Notes under the pieces: generated by a model
What the model was told of the DNA's origin: nothing
The model's database searches: none
What the model saw: the letters and a program-made list of their open reading frames with translations, nothing else
NCBI GenBank assembly: GCA_018221245.1
Contig: JAAOYH010000015.1
Location: forward strand, 1-13,248
DNA from: Candidatus Woesearchaeota archaeon
GTDB taxonomy: Archaea > Nanobdellota > Nanobdellia > Woesearchaeales > UBA525
Reading direction: 5' to 3'
DNA: 13,248 nt
Program-made: the position numbers and the translations under genes
In this document: positions 1-5,541 of the stretch, piece after piece
How positions within the stretch are numbered: position 1 is the first letter of the stretch
Layout: each line of letters starts with the position of its first letter

Positions 1-71
1 ATTATCATGGCCCCAACACCTGCCAAAAATCCAATAAGTAAATTAACAACAGCTAAATTCTCAAGTGTCAT
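1..71 (-). CDS. Partial small membrane protein (N-terminus only)
   Basis: An ATG at 69-71 opens a frame that stays open to the left edge, giving 23 residues. After the start MTLENLAVVN the sequence becomes hydrophobic and glycine-rich (LLIGFLAGVGAMI), which looks like the beginning of a transmembrane helix. The start overlaps the stop of the upstream 29-aa ORF as ATGA. No family can be named. A small phage-type membrane protein such as a holin is possible, but nothing shown proves it. Confidence 0.5.
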   Translation of the reverse strand, partial: MTLENLAVVNLLIGFLAGVGAMI

Positions 72-157
72 TTGGTCGCCCCCACATCTCGAATATTCTC
101 TTTCATATAATCCATGCATTCTTGACACGCTTGACCTTCTATAGTTATGATGTTCAT
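68..157 (-). CDS. 29-aa ORF with a CxxC pair
   Basis: This 29-residue frame starts with an ATG overlapping the Ku stop codon (GTATGA) and ends in an ATGA overlap with the next gene, so both ends show translational coupling. It contains CQECMDYMKENI around residues 11-22. The single CxxC could bind metal in a dimer or form a disulfide. I recognise no family. Its reality rests on the coupling geometry alone. Confidence 0.45.
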   Translation of the reverse strand: MNIITIEGQACQECMDYMKENIRDVGATK

Positions 158-924
158 ACGTTGCCTCCGAGGAGTGCCTTCAGGCGTTCCTTCTCTGCTG
201 TTGCGTCTTGGACGACTTCCTTCGGTCTTGGGAGAACTTCGGGTTGCTTCCCGTGAAGAACAACATCCTCAATTATTCGTTCCTCCACTTCAGCACGAGC
301 ATCACGGAACTTCGTGAAGTCGTAAGTCGCTTCCGTCTTCTTGCTCAGGACAGAGTTACACAAATCGACAAGTTCTCCGTCAATCTCTATGTTCGCCTCA
401 GCTATCGGCGTATCGTAGAACTGACTTTGTTCGACAAGCTTGCGGATCCGCACGAGCCCATCATCACCAACAGTTAAGACGATTTCAAACTCGTTGTTCC
501 TGAACACAGCAGTTCCTACCATTACTCTCCCTTTCAAGAGTTCTCTCAGCAATGCGTAATCACCCTCACCCTTCGGCACAGGCAAAGCATACGACAAACC
601 CTCAAACCTATCCTCTGCTTCTTCAGGTATCTGTTCGAGAATCGTATGTATCTTTATCTCCTCACCTTGTAAGTCCTCAGTTATGCGCTTGAGAGCTTCC
701 GCATTTATGAGGTGTTCCTCCTTGCCTATCTTGATGATTTTGCTGACGACACTACTCGTTTCAACATCACCATCACACACAGAACACAACTTTCGTTGCT
801 TCAACTTAGCGGAATGACACGGTGAAGCATTGCTGTAACTCCTGTTACGCTTCTGCTTGTATGCGTCCTTCACGCTGACCTTGAACCGCTTCTGTAACGG
901 CTCGATACACAATGTTTTTTCCAT
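154..924 (-). CDS. ku: Ku-family DNA end-binding protein
   Basis: This 256-aa protein matches prokaryotic Ku in length and in the order of its motifs. The core has KLCSVCDGDVETSSVVSKII (compare the Cys-x-x-Cys, 'I-V-K-G-Y' stretch of bacterial Ku), then a segment rich in I and E (EEIKIHTILEQIPEE), then the 'Y-x-L-P-x-K-G-x-x-x-Y-A-L-L-R-E-L-L' stretch and a beta-strand region (VGTAVFRNNEFEIVLTV). The C-terminal helical part resembles bacterial Ku too (ELVDLCNSVLSKKTEATYDF, then a charged tail). Ku homodimers ring double-strand DNA ends and recruit a ligase for end joining. No LigD-like ligase is in the window. I chose the ATG at 924 because GGAGGAACTAAG precedes it; an ATG six codons upstream lacks this spacing. 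One base separates it from the upstream gene. Confidence 0.87.
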   Translation of the reverse strand: MEKTLCIEPLQKRFKVSVKDAYKQKRNRSYSNASPCHSAKLKQRKLCSVCDGDVETSSVVSKIIKIGKEEHLINAEALKRITEDLQGEEIKIHTILEQIPEEAEDRFEGLSYALPVPKGEGDYALLRELLKGRVMVGTAVFRNNEFEIVLTVGDDGLVRIRKLVEQSQFYDTPIAEANIEIDGELVDLCNSVLSKKTEATYDFTKFRDARAEVEERIIEDVVLHGKQPEVLPRPKEVVQDATAEKERLKALLGGNV

Positions 925-925
925 C

Positions 926-1213
926 TTAGTTCCTCCGCCCACTTATGGGCAAGTTTGCTTTCGGAATCTCCCACGTCCTCGGTGCGAGTGATTCTATCTC
1001 TGCTTGGGAGAAGCTTCCCCACTCCTCCTCCATACCTTGAACGAACCCGAACCAAATCGTATCTTTCACTCCGACACCATCGCCGAGGTCAGATTCTTGT
1101 TCGCACTCCTTCTCTGTGGCGAACCAATACCAACCCGTGAATGATTCCCAACCCCTGAGAACCTTCTTGCTGTCGATATACAGGTCGCCGTCTTTTTCAG
1201 TAAATGTCGCCAT
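926..1213 (-). CDS. 95-aa protein of unknown function, Trp/Glu-rich
   Basis: The start is well supported by a textbook ribosome binding site, GGAGGTGATAGT before the ATG. The protein is compact and rich in aromatic residues: YIDSKKVLRGWESFTGWYWF near residues 12-31, then TIWFGFVQGMEEEWG, and a C-terminus RTWEIPKANLPISGRRN. There is no membrane segment, cysteine pair or catalytic motif. It looks like a small conserved phage or plasmid accessory protein, but that is an impression and no family name can be given. The Ku start follows one base after its stop, so the two are probably co-translated. Confidence 0.75.
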   Translation of the reverse strand: MATFTEKDGDLYIDSKKVLRGWESFTGWYWFATEKECEQESDLGDGVGVKDTIWFGFVQGMEEEWGSFSQAEIESLAPRTWEIPKANLPISGRRN

Positions 1214-1229
1214 ACTATCACCTCCGTGA

Positions 1230-1511
1230 TTATGAGTTATTGTTGATACGCTGAGCTTCCATCTGGTCGTCCTTCATACGTTCGTATTCAGAATCGCCAC
1301 AGTCAGCATAATGCTCGGTGCAAGAATCAATAACGAATGAATCCCACAAGTCCTGCATATGCGTAATGAATCCCTCTTGGTAGTCCTCTTTCGACATGCC
1401 TGGCTTGTCAGCAACCCATGTGTCGTATTCATTCGAGTATCGCTGAACAAACTCCTCGAACAGTTCCTCGTAGTAGTCCTGCTCGAACTCTATCAGTTCA
1501 TCGCTTCCCAT
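1230..1511 (-). CDS. 93-aa strongly acidic protein
   Basis: From the ATG at 1511 the product has 26 Asp/Glu against 6 Lys/Arg in 93 residues, with many Tyr, Phe and Trp in the first half (ELIEFEQDYYEELFEEFVQR). GAGAGGTGTGAGTG precedes the ATG. A GTG one codon upstream overlaps the previous stop and could also serve. The charge pattern is that of small acidic phage proteins, some of which mimic DNA to block host restriction or other nucleases. That role is an inference from charge only. No family is recognised. Confidence 0.72.
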   Translation of the reverse strand: MGSDELIEFEQDYYEELFEEFVQRYSNEYDTWVADKPGMSKEDYQEGFITHMQDLWDSFVIDSCTEHYADCGDSEYERMKDDQMEAQRINNNS

Positions 1512-1813
1512 CACTCACACCTCTCCATCGAATTATTGACTTCTTCTTCAGTAAGCTCAACCTCAACATCGTCCGCACCAACGTCCTCAATGCTCACATC
1601 AGGGTGTTGCTCAGTCGGATACAAGTCCTCATCGAGTTCCTGAGTTACCCACGGAAGCATTGCCTTCTCCTTAGCTTCCTTCAGGTTCCTCGCCTTCACC
1701 GTTCCCGTTGCGAACGAACTCCACTTGTAGATAATGGTGTATTCCTTCGGCTCAAGCGTGGAACGAACAACACTCTCTTGTAAGTGTTCTTTGCTCTCGG
1801 CGTCGTGTTTCAT
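1511..1813 (-). CDS. 100-aa protein with acidic tail
   Basis: The N-terminal two thirds look like a small alpha/beta domain. EYTIIYKWSSFATGTVKARN reads as two beta strands followed by a helix (LKEAKEKAMLPWVTQEL). The last third is highly acidic (DVSIEDVGADDVEVELTEEE). ACAGGAGGAAGATGT precedes the ATG at 1813, which overlaps the end of the zinc-finger gene upstream. The stop overlaps the next gene's start. The strand-strand-helix layout is common in small phage proteins of unknown function, and no specific family can be assigned. Confidence 0.72.
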   Translation of the reverse strand: MKHDAESKEHLQESVVRSTLEPKEYTIIYKWSSFATGTVKARNLKEAKEKAMLPWVTQELDEDLYPTEQHPDVSIEDVGADDVEVELTEEEVNNSMERCE

Positions 1814-2049
1814 ACATCTTCCTCCTGTGCTTCCGCTTCAGCGTCAGCAACTAACTTCTCACATCTCAGGCATAAATCGCCCTCAACATCAACTCTCGCA
1901 TAACAATATGTCATACGACAGGTCGGCTTTCCTGCTATATGTGCAACACCTTTGTTGAGCTTCTTAGCCGTATTCAATGTCTCGTGATACATACACACAT
2001 CACCATATGCTGGACGACCACACCCATCTACTTCACACTTAACAGTCAT
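1810..2049 (-). CDS. 79-aa protein with two zinc-binding-like clusters
   Basis: Two cysteine/histidine clusters are visible: CEVDGCGRPAYGDVCMYH at residues 5-22 and CRMTYCYARVDVEGDLCLRC at about residues 44-63. Each has four or more potential metal ligands with CxxC-like or Cx4C spacing. The first resembles the short C-x4-C-x-R-P-A-x-G-x-x-C-x-x-H knuckle seen in small phage zinc proteins. A nucleic-acid-binding or protein-docking role is likely for such a fold, but its partner is unknown. GGAGGTAATTGT before the ATG gives a strong translation start. The tail is acidic (ADAEAEAQEEDV). Confidence 0.78.
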   Translation of the reverse strand: MTVKCEVDGCGRPAYGDVCMYHETLNTAKKLNKGVAHIAGKPTCRMTYCYARVDVEGDLCLRCEKLVADAEAEAQEEDV

Positions 2050-2213
2050 ACAATTACCTCCGCAGTCTTTTTGACTGCCTTCTGTCGTTGATTCTTCACA
2101 TCACGCAACGCCCCGAGCATAGCGTCTAAAGTGTGCTCTGTTGAGTTGCTATCGTGTGTGCGAACAGCGTCTTGGTAACGCTTCTCCTCTTTGACGAGCT
2201 TCCCTTTACTCAC
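2046..2213 (-). CDS. 55-aa GTG-start ORF
   Basis: A GTG start overlaps the stop of the upstream gene as GTGA, and the stop overlaps the zinc-protein ATG as ATGA. The 55-residue product is charged and probably helical. It begins MSKGKLVKEEKRYQDAVR, continues through HTLDAMLGALRDVKNQRQ and ends KTAEVIV. It has no cysteine, membrane segment or recognisable motif. The NTGA junctions at both ends and an uninterrupted frame filling the gap between two good genes are the evidence. Confidence 0.6.
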   Translation of the reverse strand: MSKGKLVKEEKRYQDAVRTHDSNSTEHTLDAMLGALRDVKNQRQKAVKKTAEVIV

Positions 2214-2437
2214 GCTTTCACCCTGCCGAGTAACCTCATCTTCCTGCGTCCGACTACTTGCGGATACAATGTCGGATACTCCTCTGGGTTGCTGAGAACA
2301 GTCCTCTCGAACTCCCTCTCCGCAGGTGATAAAGCGTCCTCGCAGAGCATTTCTGCGAACGCCATCAAGTCCTGTTCAACCAACTTCTCGTATAACGGAT
2401 AACTATCTCGCCACACGACCTTATGGTGTTTCTTCAT
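2210..2437 (-). CDS. 75-aa basic protein of unknown function
   Basis: AGGAGGCGAAATT precedes the ATG at 2437 at good spacing, so this start is preferred over an ATG seven codons upstream. The product begins MKKHHKVVWRDSYPLYEKLV, has a mixed helical middle (MAFAEMLCEDALSPAEREFE) and ends in a basic stretch (GRRKMRLLGRVKA). Its stop overlaps the GTG of the next ORF. No domain is recognised. A small helical regulator or adaptor would fit the look, but nothing specific supports that. Confidence 0.66.
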   Translation of the reverse strand: MKKHHKVVWRDSYPLYEKLVEQDLMAFAEMLCEDALSPAEREFERTVLSNPEEYPTLYPQVVGRRKMRLLGRVKA

Positions 2438-2495
2438 AATTTCGCCTCCTGACAACACATCTAAGTGTCGTCATATGTGCTAATGCTGTCGTTGA

Positions 2496-2633
2496 TTAGC
2501 TAAGCTCGAGCAACTGCCTACGTAAGACATCAATCTCAAGCTCGTATGCTTCTTGCATAGCTTTGTGTTCTACCTGTGTCTCACGCCACGTATTGAAATC
2601 GACGTAATACAAGCACTTCTTCTGCTTCCCCAT
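2496..2633 (-). CDS. 45-aa ORF, C-terminal coiled-coil-like
   Basis: GGAGGTGTGAGT directly before the ATG at 2633 is a strong ribosome binding site, so this start is chosen over an ATG fifteen codons upstream that lacks one. The product starts MGKQKKCLYYVDFNTWRE. Its C-terminal half shows a leucine-rich helical pattern (AYELEIDVLRRQLLELS) suggesting oligomerisation. No family is recognised. Confidence 0.6.
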   Translation of the reverse strand: MGKQKKCLYYVDFNTWRETQVEHKAMQEAYELEIDVLRRQLLELS

Positions 2634-2655
2634 ACTCACACCTCCACGTGTGTCC

Positions 2656-2751
2656 TTATGGCTGTCGGTGCTCGTCATCTTCGACGAGATGCTCCTTCCA
2701 CTCGCTATCGAGTATCAGGTTGAAACCTATGTATGCGTAATTCGTCGCCAC
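2656..2751 (-). CDS. 31-aa GTG-start ORF
   Basis: This very short frame begins with GTG preceded by GGTGGAGGAGATAATC, one of the strongest ribosome binding sites in the window. The product begins MATNYAYIGFNLILDSEWKE and ends EDDEHRQP. It is the first gene after an oligo-T terminator-like tract. It could also be a leader peptide for the genes that follow. The binding site is the main reason to believe it. Confidence 0.5.
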   Translation of the reverse strand: MATNYAYIGFNLILDSEWKEHLVEDDEHRQP

Positions 2752-2795
2752 GATTATCTCCTCCACCCGTTGTATAGGGCTTCTTCGTTCAGGTA

Positions 2796-2810
2796 AGAAA
2801 GAAAAAAAGG
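2796..2810 (-). terminator. Oligo-T archaeal-type terminator
   Basis: On the minus strand the sequence just after the 93-aa gene reads CCTTTTTTTCTTTCTTACC, a pyrimidine and T-rich tract with no clear stem. Archaeal RNA polymerase can stop at such tracts. It would separate the 93-aa gene from the left block, or allow partial readthrough. Confidence 0.45.
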
Positions 2811-2836
2811 ACAGCTCACGAAACGCGTGTGTGCGT

Positions 2837-3118
2837 CTATGCGAACTTGGACTCGACCATAGTTTCCCAACTCATACGGGAAAGCTTACCGTCGCACTCG
2901 TTCTCGAGAATGTCCAATGCCTTCAGGGCGATTTTCTTGGACGAGAACTTCCCAGCACGTAGGTGTGCGGAGAACTGCTTACGCTTGGCTTTACGAGAGC
3001 CAACTTCGACGAGCCACTCAGGCGTATCTGCCTTCACCTTCGCCTTACCTTTCGTTGCCTTCTTCACAGTCTTGGGCGTGGTGAGGTATTGCTCCCACGC
3101 AATCTTTGCTGAACCCAT
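2837..3118 (-). CDS. 93-aa basic protein of unknown function
   Basis: This is the first gene after the non-coding repeat region, preceded by AGAGGTGTCTAT and an ATG at 3118. The product is lysine-rich: its first half contains KTVKKATKGKAKVKAD, and its second half is helical and charged (KKIALKALDILENECDG). A DNA- or RNA-binding role fits the charge and its position beside a possible control region, but this is inference and no fold is recognised. Its own promoter is probably the AT-rich element about 100 bases upstream. Confidence 0.7.
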   Translation of the reverse strand: MGSAKIAWEQYLTTPKTVKKATKGKAKVKADTPEWLVEVGSRKAKRKQFSAHLRAGKFSSKKIALKALDILENECDGKLSRMSWETMVESKFA

Positions 3119-3184
3119 ATAGACACCTCTGGGTGTGTGTGTTAATCACACGCACCTCGGTCAAAGGGTTGCGGAATTCCCCTC

Positions 3185-3226
3185 GGAAACCGCCCTGTTC
3201 AGTTGTCGGCGGTCTTTTTAAATGTT
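3185..3226 (-). promoter_or_regulatory. Promoter-like TATA/BRE with overlapping inverted repeat
   Basis: Read on the minus strand, CGAAACATTTAAAAAGACC resembles an archaeal purine-rich BRE followed by a TATA box, and could start transcription about 25 bases downstream, near 3190. An inverted repeat ACCGCC (3189-3194) and GGCGGT (3208-3213) covers that predicted start, where a repressor could sit. It would drive the 93-aa gene and the block below it. The motif match is by eye only. Confidence 0.4.
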
Positions 3227-3270
3227 TCGATGGTAATTTCTCGACGACAAAATCAGATTTTAAGGGGATT

Positions 3271-3320
3271 AAATTAGGGCAAAAATTAGGGCAAAAAACT
3301 GGCGTTTTTCAGGGCAAAAA
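3271..3320. repeat. Three AGGGCAAAAA direct repeats
   Basis: AGGGCAAAAA occurs at 3276-3285, 3288-3297 and 3311-3320. The first two sit in a longer perfect 12-base period (TTAGGGCAAAAA). Short phased repeats like these are typical of initiator or repressor binding sites. Confidence 0.7.
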
Positions 3321-3328
3321 TAGACCAC

Positions 3329-3350
3329 ACTAGTTAGCCACTAGTTAGCC
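3329..3350. repeat. Perfect tandem 11-mer ACTAGTTAGCC
   Basis: ACTAGTTAGCC occurs twice head to tail at 3329-3339 and 3340-3350. The spacing of 11 bases is close to one helical turn, so a protein bound at both copies would face the same side of the DNA. Confidence 0.8.
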
Positions 3351-3363
3351 CATGTGAAACCAG

Positions 3364-3415
3364 TAGCGGAAGCGCCAAAAAGCGTATACATCCGCTTACG
3401 TATCCGCTTCCGCTA
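3364..3415. repeat. 11-bp inverted repeat with internal repeats
   Basis: TAGCGGAAGCG at 3364-3374 is perfectly inverted as CGCTTCCGCTA at 3405-3415. Inside, ATCCGCTT occurs at 3390-3397 and 3402-3409 with a 12-base period. A further GCTTCCGCTAA lies at 3445-3455, just over the end of the HNH gene. The same core is thus used in both orientations. Confidence 0.75.
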
Positions 3416-3451
3416 TAATTCACACCATTCGGTAATCTACTTTTGCTTCCG

Positions 3452-3952
3452 CTAACACACGTGTTTCCACGTGTCCCCTTTCTTTATGGAGTAAATCGTA
3501 CCCATACAAACATCAAATTGCTTTGCTATACTTTTAGTTAATTCTCCTTTCTCTATTTTTCTTTTTATTTCTACCACATTAGATTCAGTTAGTTTAGAAA
3601 AATTGTTCCTACTCCCTGTCTGATTGTAATTCCCACATTTTATCCCGTAACGTATATTCTCTCTCCTCGTACACCATGCCAAATTATCAGATCCATTATT
3701 TTTTCTGTCACAATCCAAATGATTCACATCCAACCCTTCTTCATAACCTTCTACAAATGCTTTTGCAACAATTCTATGTACTTTTTGGGTTTTTTTTTCA
3801 CACGAATCTGAGTACAAAGAAATTAATAAATAACCTCTTCCATCGTTTCCCGGGGACAATATTTTCTTCGTTAGTTTGTTCCTTATGCTTCCACGATTAC
3901 TTACTTCATAATTTTCAAATCCTTCTACTTTTTTCCAAGCTTCATCAATCAC
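3452..3952 (-). CDS. HNH homing-type endonuclease with NUMOD4 domain
   Basis: Residues 6-24 (WKKVEGFENYEVSNRGSIRN) are a NUMOD4 motif. Residues 58-99 carry the HNH core: VHRIVAKAF, then VNHLDCDRKNN, then NLAWCTRRENI. Residues 121-162 (LTESNVVEIKRKI, IAKQFDVCMGTIYSIKKGDTW) look like a DNA-binding helix-turn-helix tail. The family makes site-specific breaks that spread its own gene. The GTG start overlaps the preceding stop as GTGA. The DNA is much more AT-rich than its neighbours (15 G/C of 60 at 3541-3600), consistent with recent arrival. Because it is free-standing and not in an intron, it may target the equivalent spot in genomes lacking it. Confidence 0.9.
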   Translation of the reverse strand: MIDEAWKKVEGFENYEVSNRGSIRNKLTKKILSPGNDGRGYLLISLYSDSCEKKTQKVHRIVAKAFVEGYEEGLDVNHLDCDRKNNGSDNLAWCTRRENIRYGIKCGNYNQTGSRNNFSKLTESNVVEIKRKIEKGELTKSIAKQFDVCMGTIYSIKKGDTWKHVC

Positions 3953-4440
3953 TTTTGCATCCCCACCATCATCTCGTGTTCATCTCTTTTTAACTTACCG
4001 ATCCGTCTTTCCTTATTCGTCGGCTCACGCTTTCCGGGAAAAACACACTTGAAAATTATATCCCTTTCCACGTGCTTACCTGCAACACGCAGTGTTTTAT
4101 GAGAATGATATCTGCTAATGTATTTATATAATAAATCTACATACTTCGCATAGTTAATAATCATCTTACATCTTTCATATGGCACTTGATCCTCATAAAA
4201 AACAGCATGGAATCCATTCTTCGTCTTGTATATGTAAGCATCAGCCAGATGCCAGAATGCCTGTAATTCCTTCACAGATTCACGCACAAGGCCGATATCC
4301 TCCACATCATAGTCCAACATGACTAGGTGAAGATCGTCCTCAATCGATACTGTACTGTTGAATCCAACAGCAAGCGCACGAAGCTCTCGCTCTTTCTTGT
4401 TGAACCTTTGCCACTTCTTGAACCCTTTGAACGACACCAC
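3949..4440 (-). CDS. Primase-fold (AEP)-like protein
   Basis: This 163-aa protein has features of the small archaeo-eukaryotic primase fold: LVMLDYD with two aspartates at 43 and 45, then KTKNGFHAVFY with His 78 after a glycine-rich turn, then TLRVAGKH at 116-123. In true primases the DxD and the 'sGxGxH' histidine bind metal and nucleotide, and a later basic/leucine motif lies near the active site. The match is partial and the protein is short, so it may be a non-catalytic relative, a nuclease or a truncated primase. The HNH gene begins at its very end, so insertion may have shortened it. The start is GTG, with GAGGAT upstream. A second GTG one codon downstream is possible. Confidence 0.5.
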   Translation of the reverse strand: MVSFKGFKKWQRFNKKERELRALAVGFNSTVSIEDDLHLVMLDYDVEDIGLVRESVKELQAFWHLADAYIYKTKNGFHAVFYEDQVPYERCKMIINYAKYVDLLYKYISRYHSHKTLRVAGKHVERDIIFKCVFPGKREPTNKERRIGKLKRDEHEMMVGMQK

Positions 4441-4452
4441 TCGTTATCCTCA

Positions 4453-4965
4453 CTATATTCCGTATTTTCTTCTTATGTTCCCAATATTTCTATCTGCTTT
4501 CTCTTTCTCAGTCCCGATATCGTATGCCGCACGCTGAATCCTCGTCCTCCACTCCTCACTACCACGATAGAACTCCATCGCTTCCGGCTCTTTGAACTTT
4601 GGAGCTTTTATTGGAGCAATCAGTTCTGGAACGTACACCGTAGTAATATTCATCTGCCCATACTTCTCCGCATAATCTTGCGTTATCCTGCTACGTATCT
4701 GCTCCATCGTTGCAAGCTGCGTAGATCCACTGTACCTTACAAAAATCTGATACCTCTGAACCACCTCCATACGCTGGCCCTTCTTACCAAGATATGTGCC
4801 TGCAACATAACAGTCTATACTAGTGCTCACCATGCCACCTTTAGACTCTGTAGGATCAGAATTATCTATAACTGGGAGATTACTTACTTGCCTAGGCTCA
4901 GCAACACGTCTACTTGTAGAACCTCTAAACCCTGTGCTCCTCGCAATATCCTGTATGCTCGGCAT
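4453..4965 (-). CDS. 170-aa protein of unknown function
   Basis: GAGGGGAATAC precedes the ATG at 4965. The first 45 residues look disordered (RSTGFRGSTSRRVAEPRQ). Then comes a likely alpha/beta domain with TYLGKKGQRMEVVQRYQIFV, a helix (MEQIRSRITQDYAEKYG) and a strand (NITTVYVPELIAPI). A basic helical tail follows (EKEKADRNIGNIRRKYGI). No catalytic motif, cysteine cluster or membrane segment is seen. It lies between the structural-looking operon and the primase-like gene, behind a hairpin terminator. The look is of a small viral adaptor or structural protein, without proof. Confidence 0.72.
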   Translation of the reverse strand: MPSIQDIARSTGFRGSTSRRVAEPRQVSNLPVIDNSDPTESKGGMVSTSIDCYVAGTYLGKKGQRMEVVQRYQIFVRYSGSTQLATMEQIRSRITQDYAEKYGQMNITTVYVPELIAPIKAPKFKEPEAMEFYRGSEEWRTRIQRAAYDIGTEKEKADRNIGNIRRKYGI

Positions 4966-4993
4966 GTATTCCCCTCATCCTTGGCGGATGACC

Positions 4994-5053
4994 CAAAAAA
5001 ATAAGGCGGGACAGCTAAAAACGTGGTGAGGTGAGTTTCGCGCACATCCCGCC
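4994..5053 (-). terminator. Hairpin plus T-tract terminator
   Basis: GGCGGGA (5005-5011) pairs perfectly with TCCCGCC (5047-5053), enclosing a 35-base loop. On the minus strand the stem is followed by TTATTTTTTT. This is the likely end of the long leftward operon. Because a promoter-like element lies just upstream (5092-5108), it could instead act as an attenuator in the leader of the 170-aa gene. Confidence 0.55.
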
Positions 5054-5091
5054 GGCGACCTTTCCAAATCACCAGTTATTGTGAATATCAA

Positions 5092-5108
5092 TAGTATTTA
5101 TTTCTTCC
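5092..5108 (-). promoter_or_regulatory. Possible archaeal TATA/BRE promoter
   Basis: On the minus strand GGAAGAAATAAATACTA resembles a purine BRE plus a TATA box inside the end of the 53-aa gene. It would start transcription near 5070, upstream of the hairpin terminator. It is a weak match by eye and may be chance AT-rich sequence. Confidence 0.25.
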
Positions 5109-5259
5109 GCTTACCTAATGCCTTCGCTTCTATTACTTTTCCACCCTTGAACACGCCATCAACTAACCTACCACCACAAAAGGCAAGCCTCACGCGCTTA
5201 CCGGTTTTTGTCGTCTTGACAGCAAATCTTGGCTTGCCTCTGGCACATCTTAATGGCAT
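5098..5259 (-). CDS. 53-aa basic protein
   Basis: The frame starts at an ATG 15 bases after the previous stop. The product is very basic: it begins MPLRCARGKPRFAVKTTKTG, has RVRLAFCGGRLVDG in the middle and ends GKRKK. The core KPRFAVKTTKTGKRV loosely resembles the GRKFAVAKTPSG stretch of the 47-aa protein at 10445-10588, so the two could share a small beta-rich nucleic-acid-binding fold. Unlike its neighbours it has no clear ribosome binding site, so the exact start is uncertain. It is the last gene before the terminator. Confidence 0.6.
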   Translation of the reverse strand: MPLRCARGKPRFAVKTTKTGKRVRLAFCGGRLVDGVFKGGKVIEAKALGKRKK

Positions 5260-5274
5260 AATGATTCATTTCAT

Positions 5275-5541
5275 TCATTTCTTACCCACTTCTTTCTTGA
5301 CAATCTTTGCACCCACAAATATCGCACCAGCCGTCACCGCCAGAGGAATCAACCCAACAGCTGCTGCGCCAGTAGTACCTACTGCATCAGTTGCAATTAG
5401 GGGAAGATCTGCAGCAACATATGTTGGTGTGTAATTATATCTTCTCGCCGAATAGTATCTGTTCTGTTCGCCCTGTTTCGTGCGAACTCCTTTTGCAGCA
5501 AGACTATGTCTCCATGATTCGTTACGCCAGCCCTTGTTCAT
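5275..5541 (-). CDS. Leader-tagged membrane protein (88 aa)
   Basis: Residues 4-22 carry the shared leader (GWRNESWRHSLAAKGVRT), followed by the second element RYYSARRY. From about residue 42 the protein is hydrophobic, with one likely membrane segment LIPLAVTAGAIFVGAKIV and a lysine-rich end (KKEVGKK). AGGAGGTTAATCG precedes the ATG, a strong start, and the frame overlaps the previous ORF by 20 bases. It is the only membrane protein among the eight leader-bearing genes, so the leader is not restricted to soluble proteins. If the leader is a virion signal, this protein suggests a membrane in the virion or a pore-forming internal protein. Confidence 0.82.
   Translation of the reverse strand: MNKGWRNESWRHSLAAKGVRTKQGEQNRYYSARRYNYTPTYVAADLPLIATDAVGTTGAAAVGLIPLAVTAGAIFVGAKIVKKEVGKK

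Larger units (their letters stand above)
3119..3451. other. 333-bp non-coding repeat-rich region, possible origin
   Basis: This is the only gene-free stretch over 300 bases. It holds three AGGGCAAAAA copies, a perfect tandem pair of 11-mers, an 11-bp inverted repeat with GCTTCCGCTA-type elements, a small AAAAAC/GTTTTT hairpin at 3294-3309, an ACCGCC/GGCGGT inverted repeat at 3189-3213 and a promoter-like element. It separates the primase-like/HNH genes from the small-gene block. Repeats of this density beside a primase-like gene suggest a replication origin or a control region. No strand-switch occurs here. Confidence 0.5.

Noticed and set aside
926..1055. Alternative minus-strand frame at 870-1055 with Arg/Ser-rich text
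   Set aside because: It overlaps the well-started 95-aa gene and the start of Ku in another frame and has no binding site.
3189..3223. Plus-strand rho-independent terminator (ACCGCC/GGCGGT then CTTTTT)
   Set aside because: No gene on the plus strand ends here. The sequence is better explained as a minus-strand promoter with an inverted repeat near its start.
3271..3350. CRISPR array
   Set aside because: The repeats are only 10-12 bases, lie nearly head to tail with no 30-40 base spacers, and no cas gene is present.
4327..5004. 225-residue open frame on the plus strand
   Set aside because: It lies antisense to the primase-like and 170-aa genes, has no ribosome binding site and shows low-complexity Leu/Arg/His/Ser text typical of a shadow frame.
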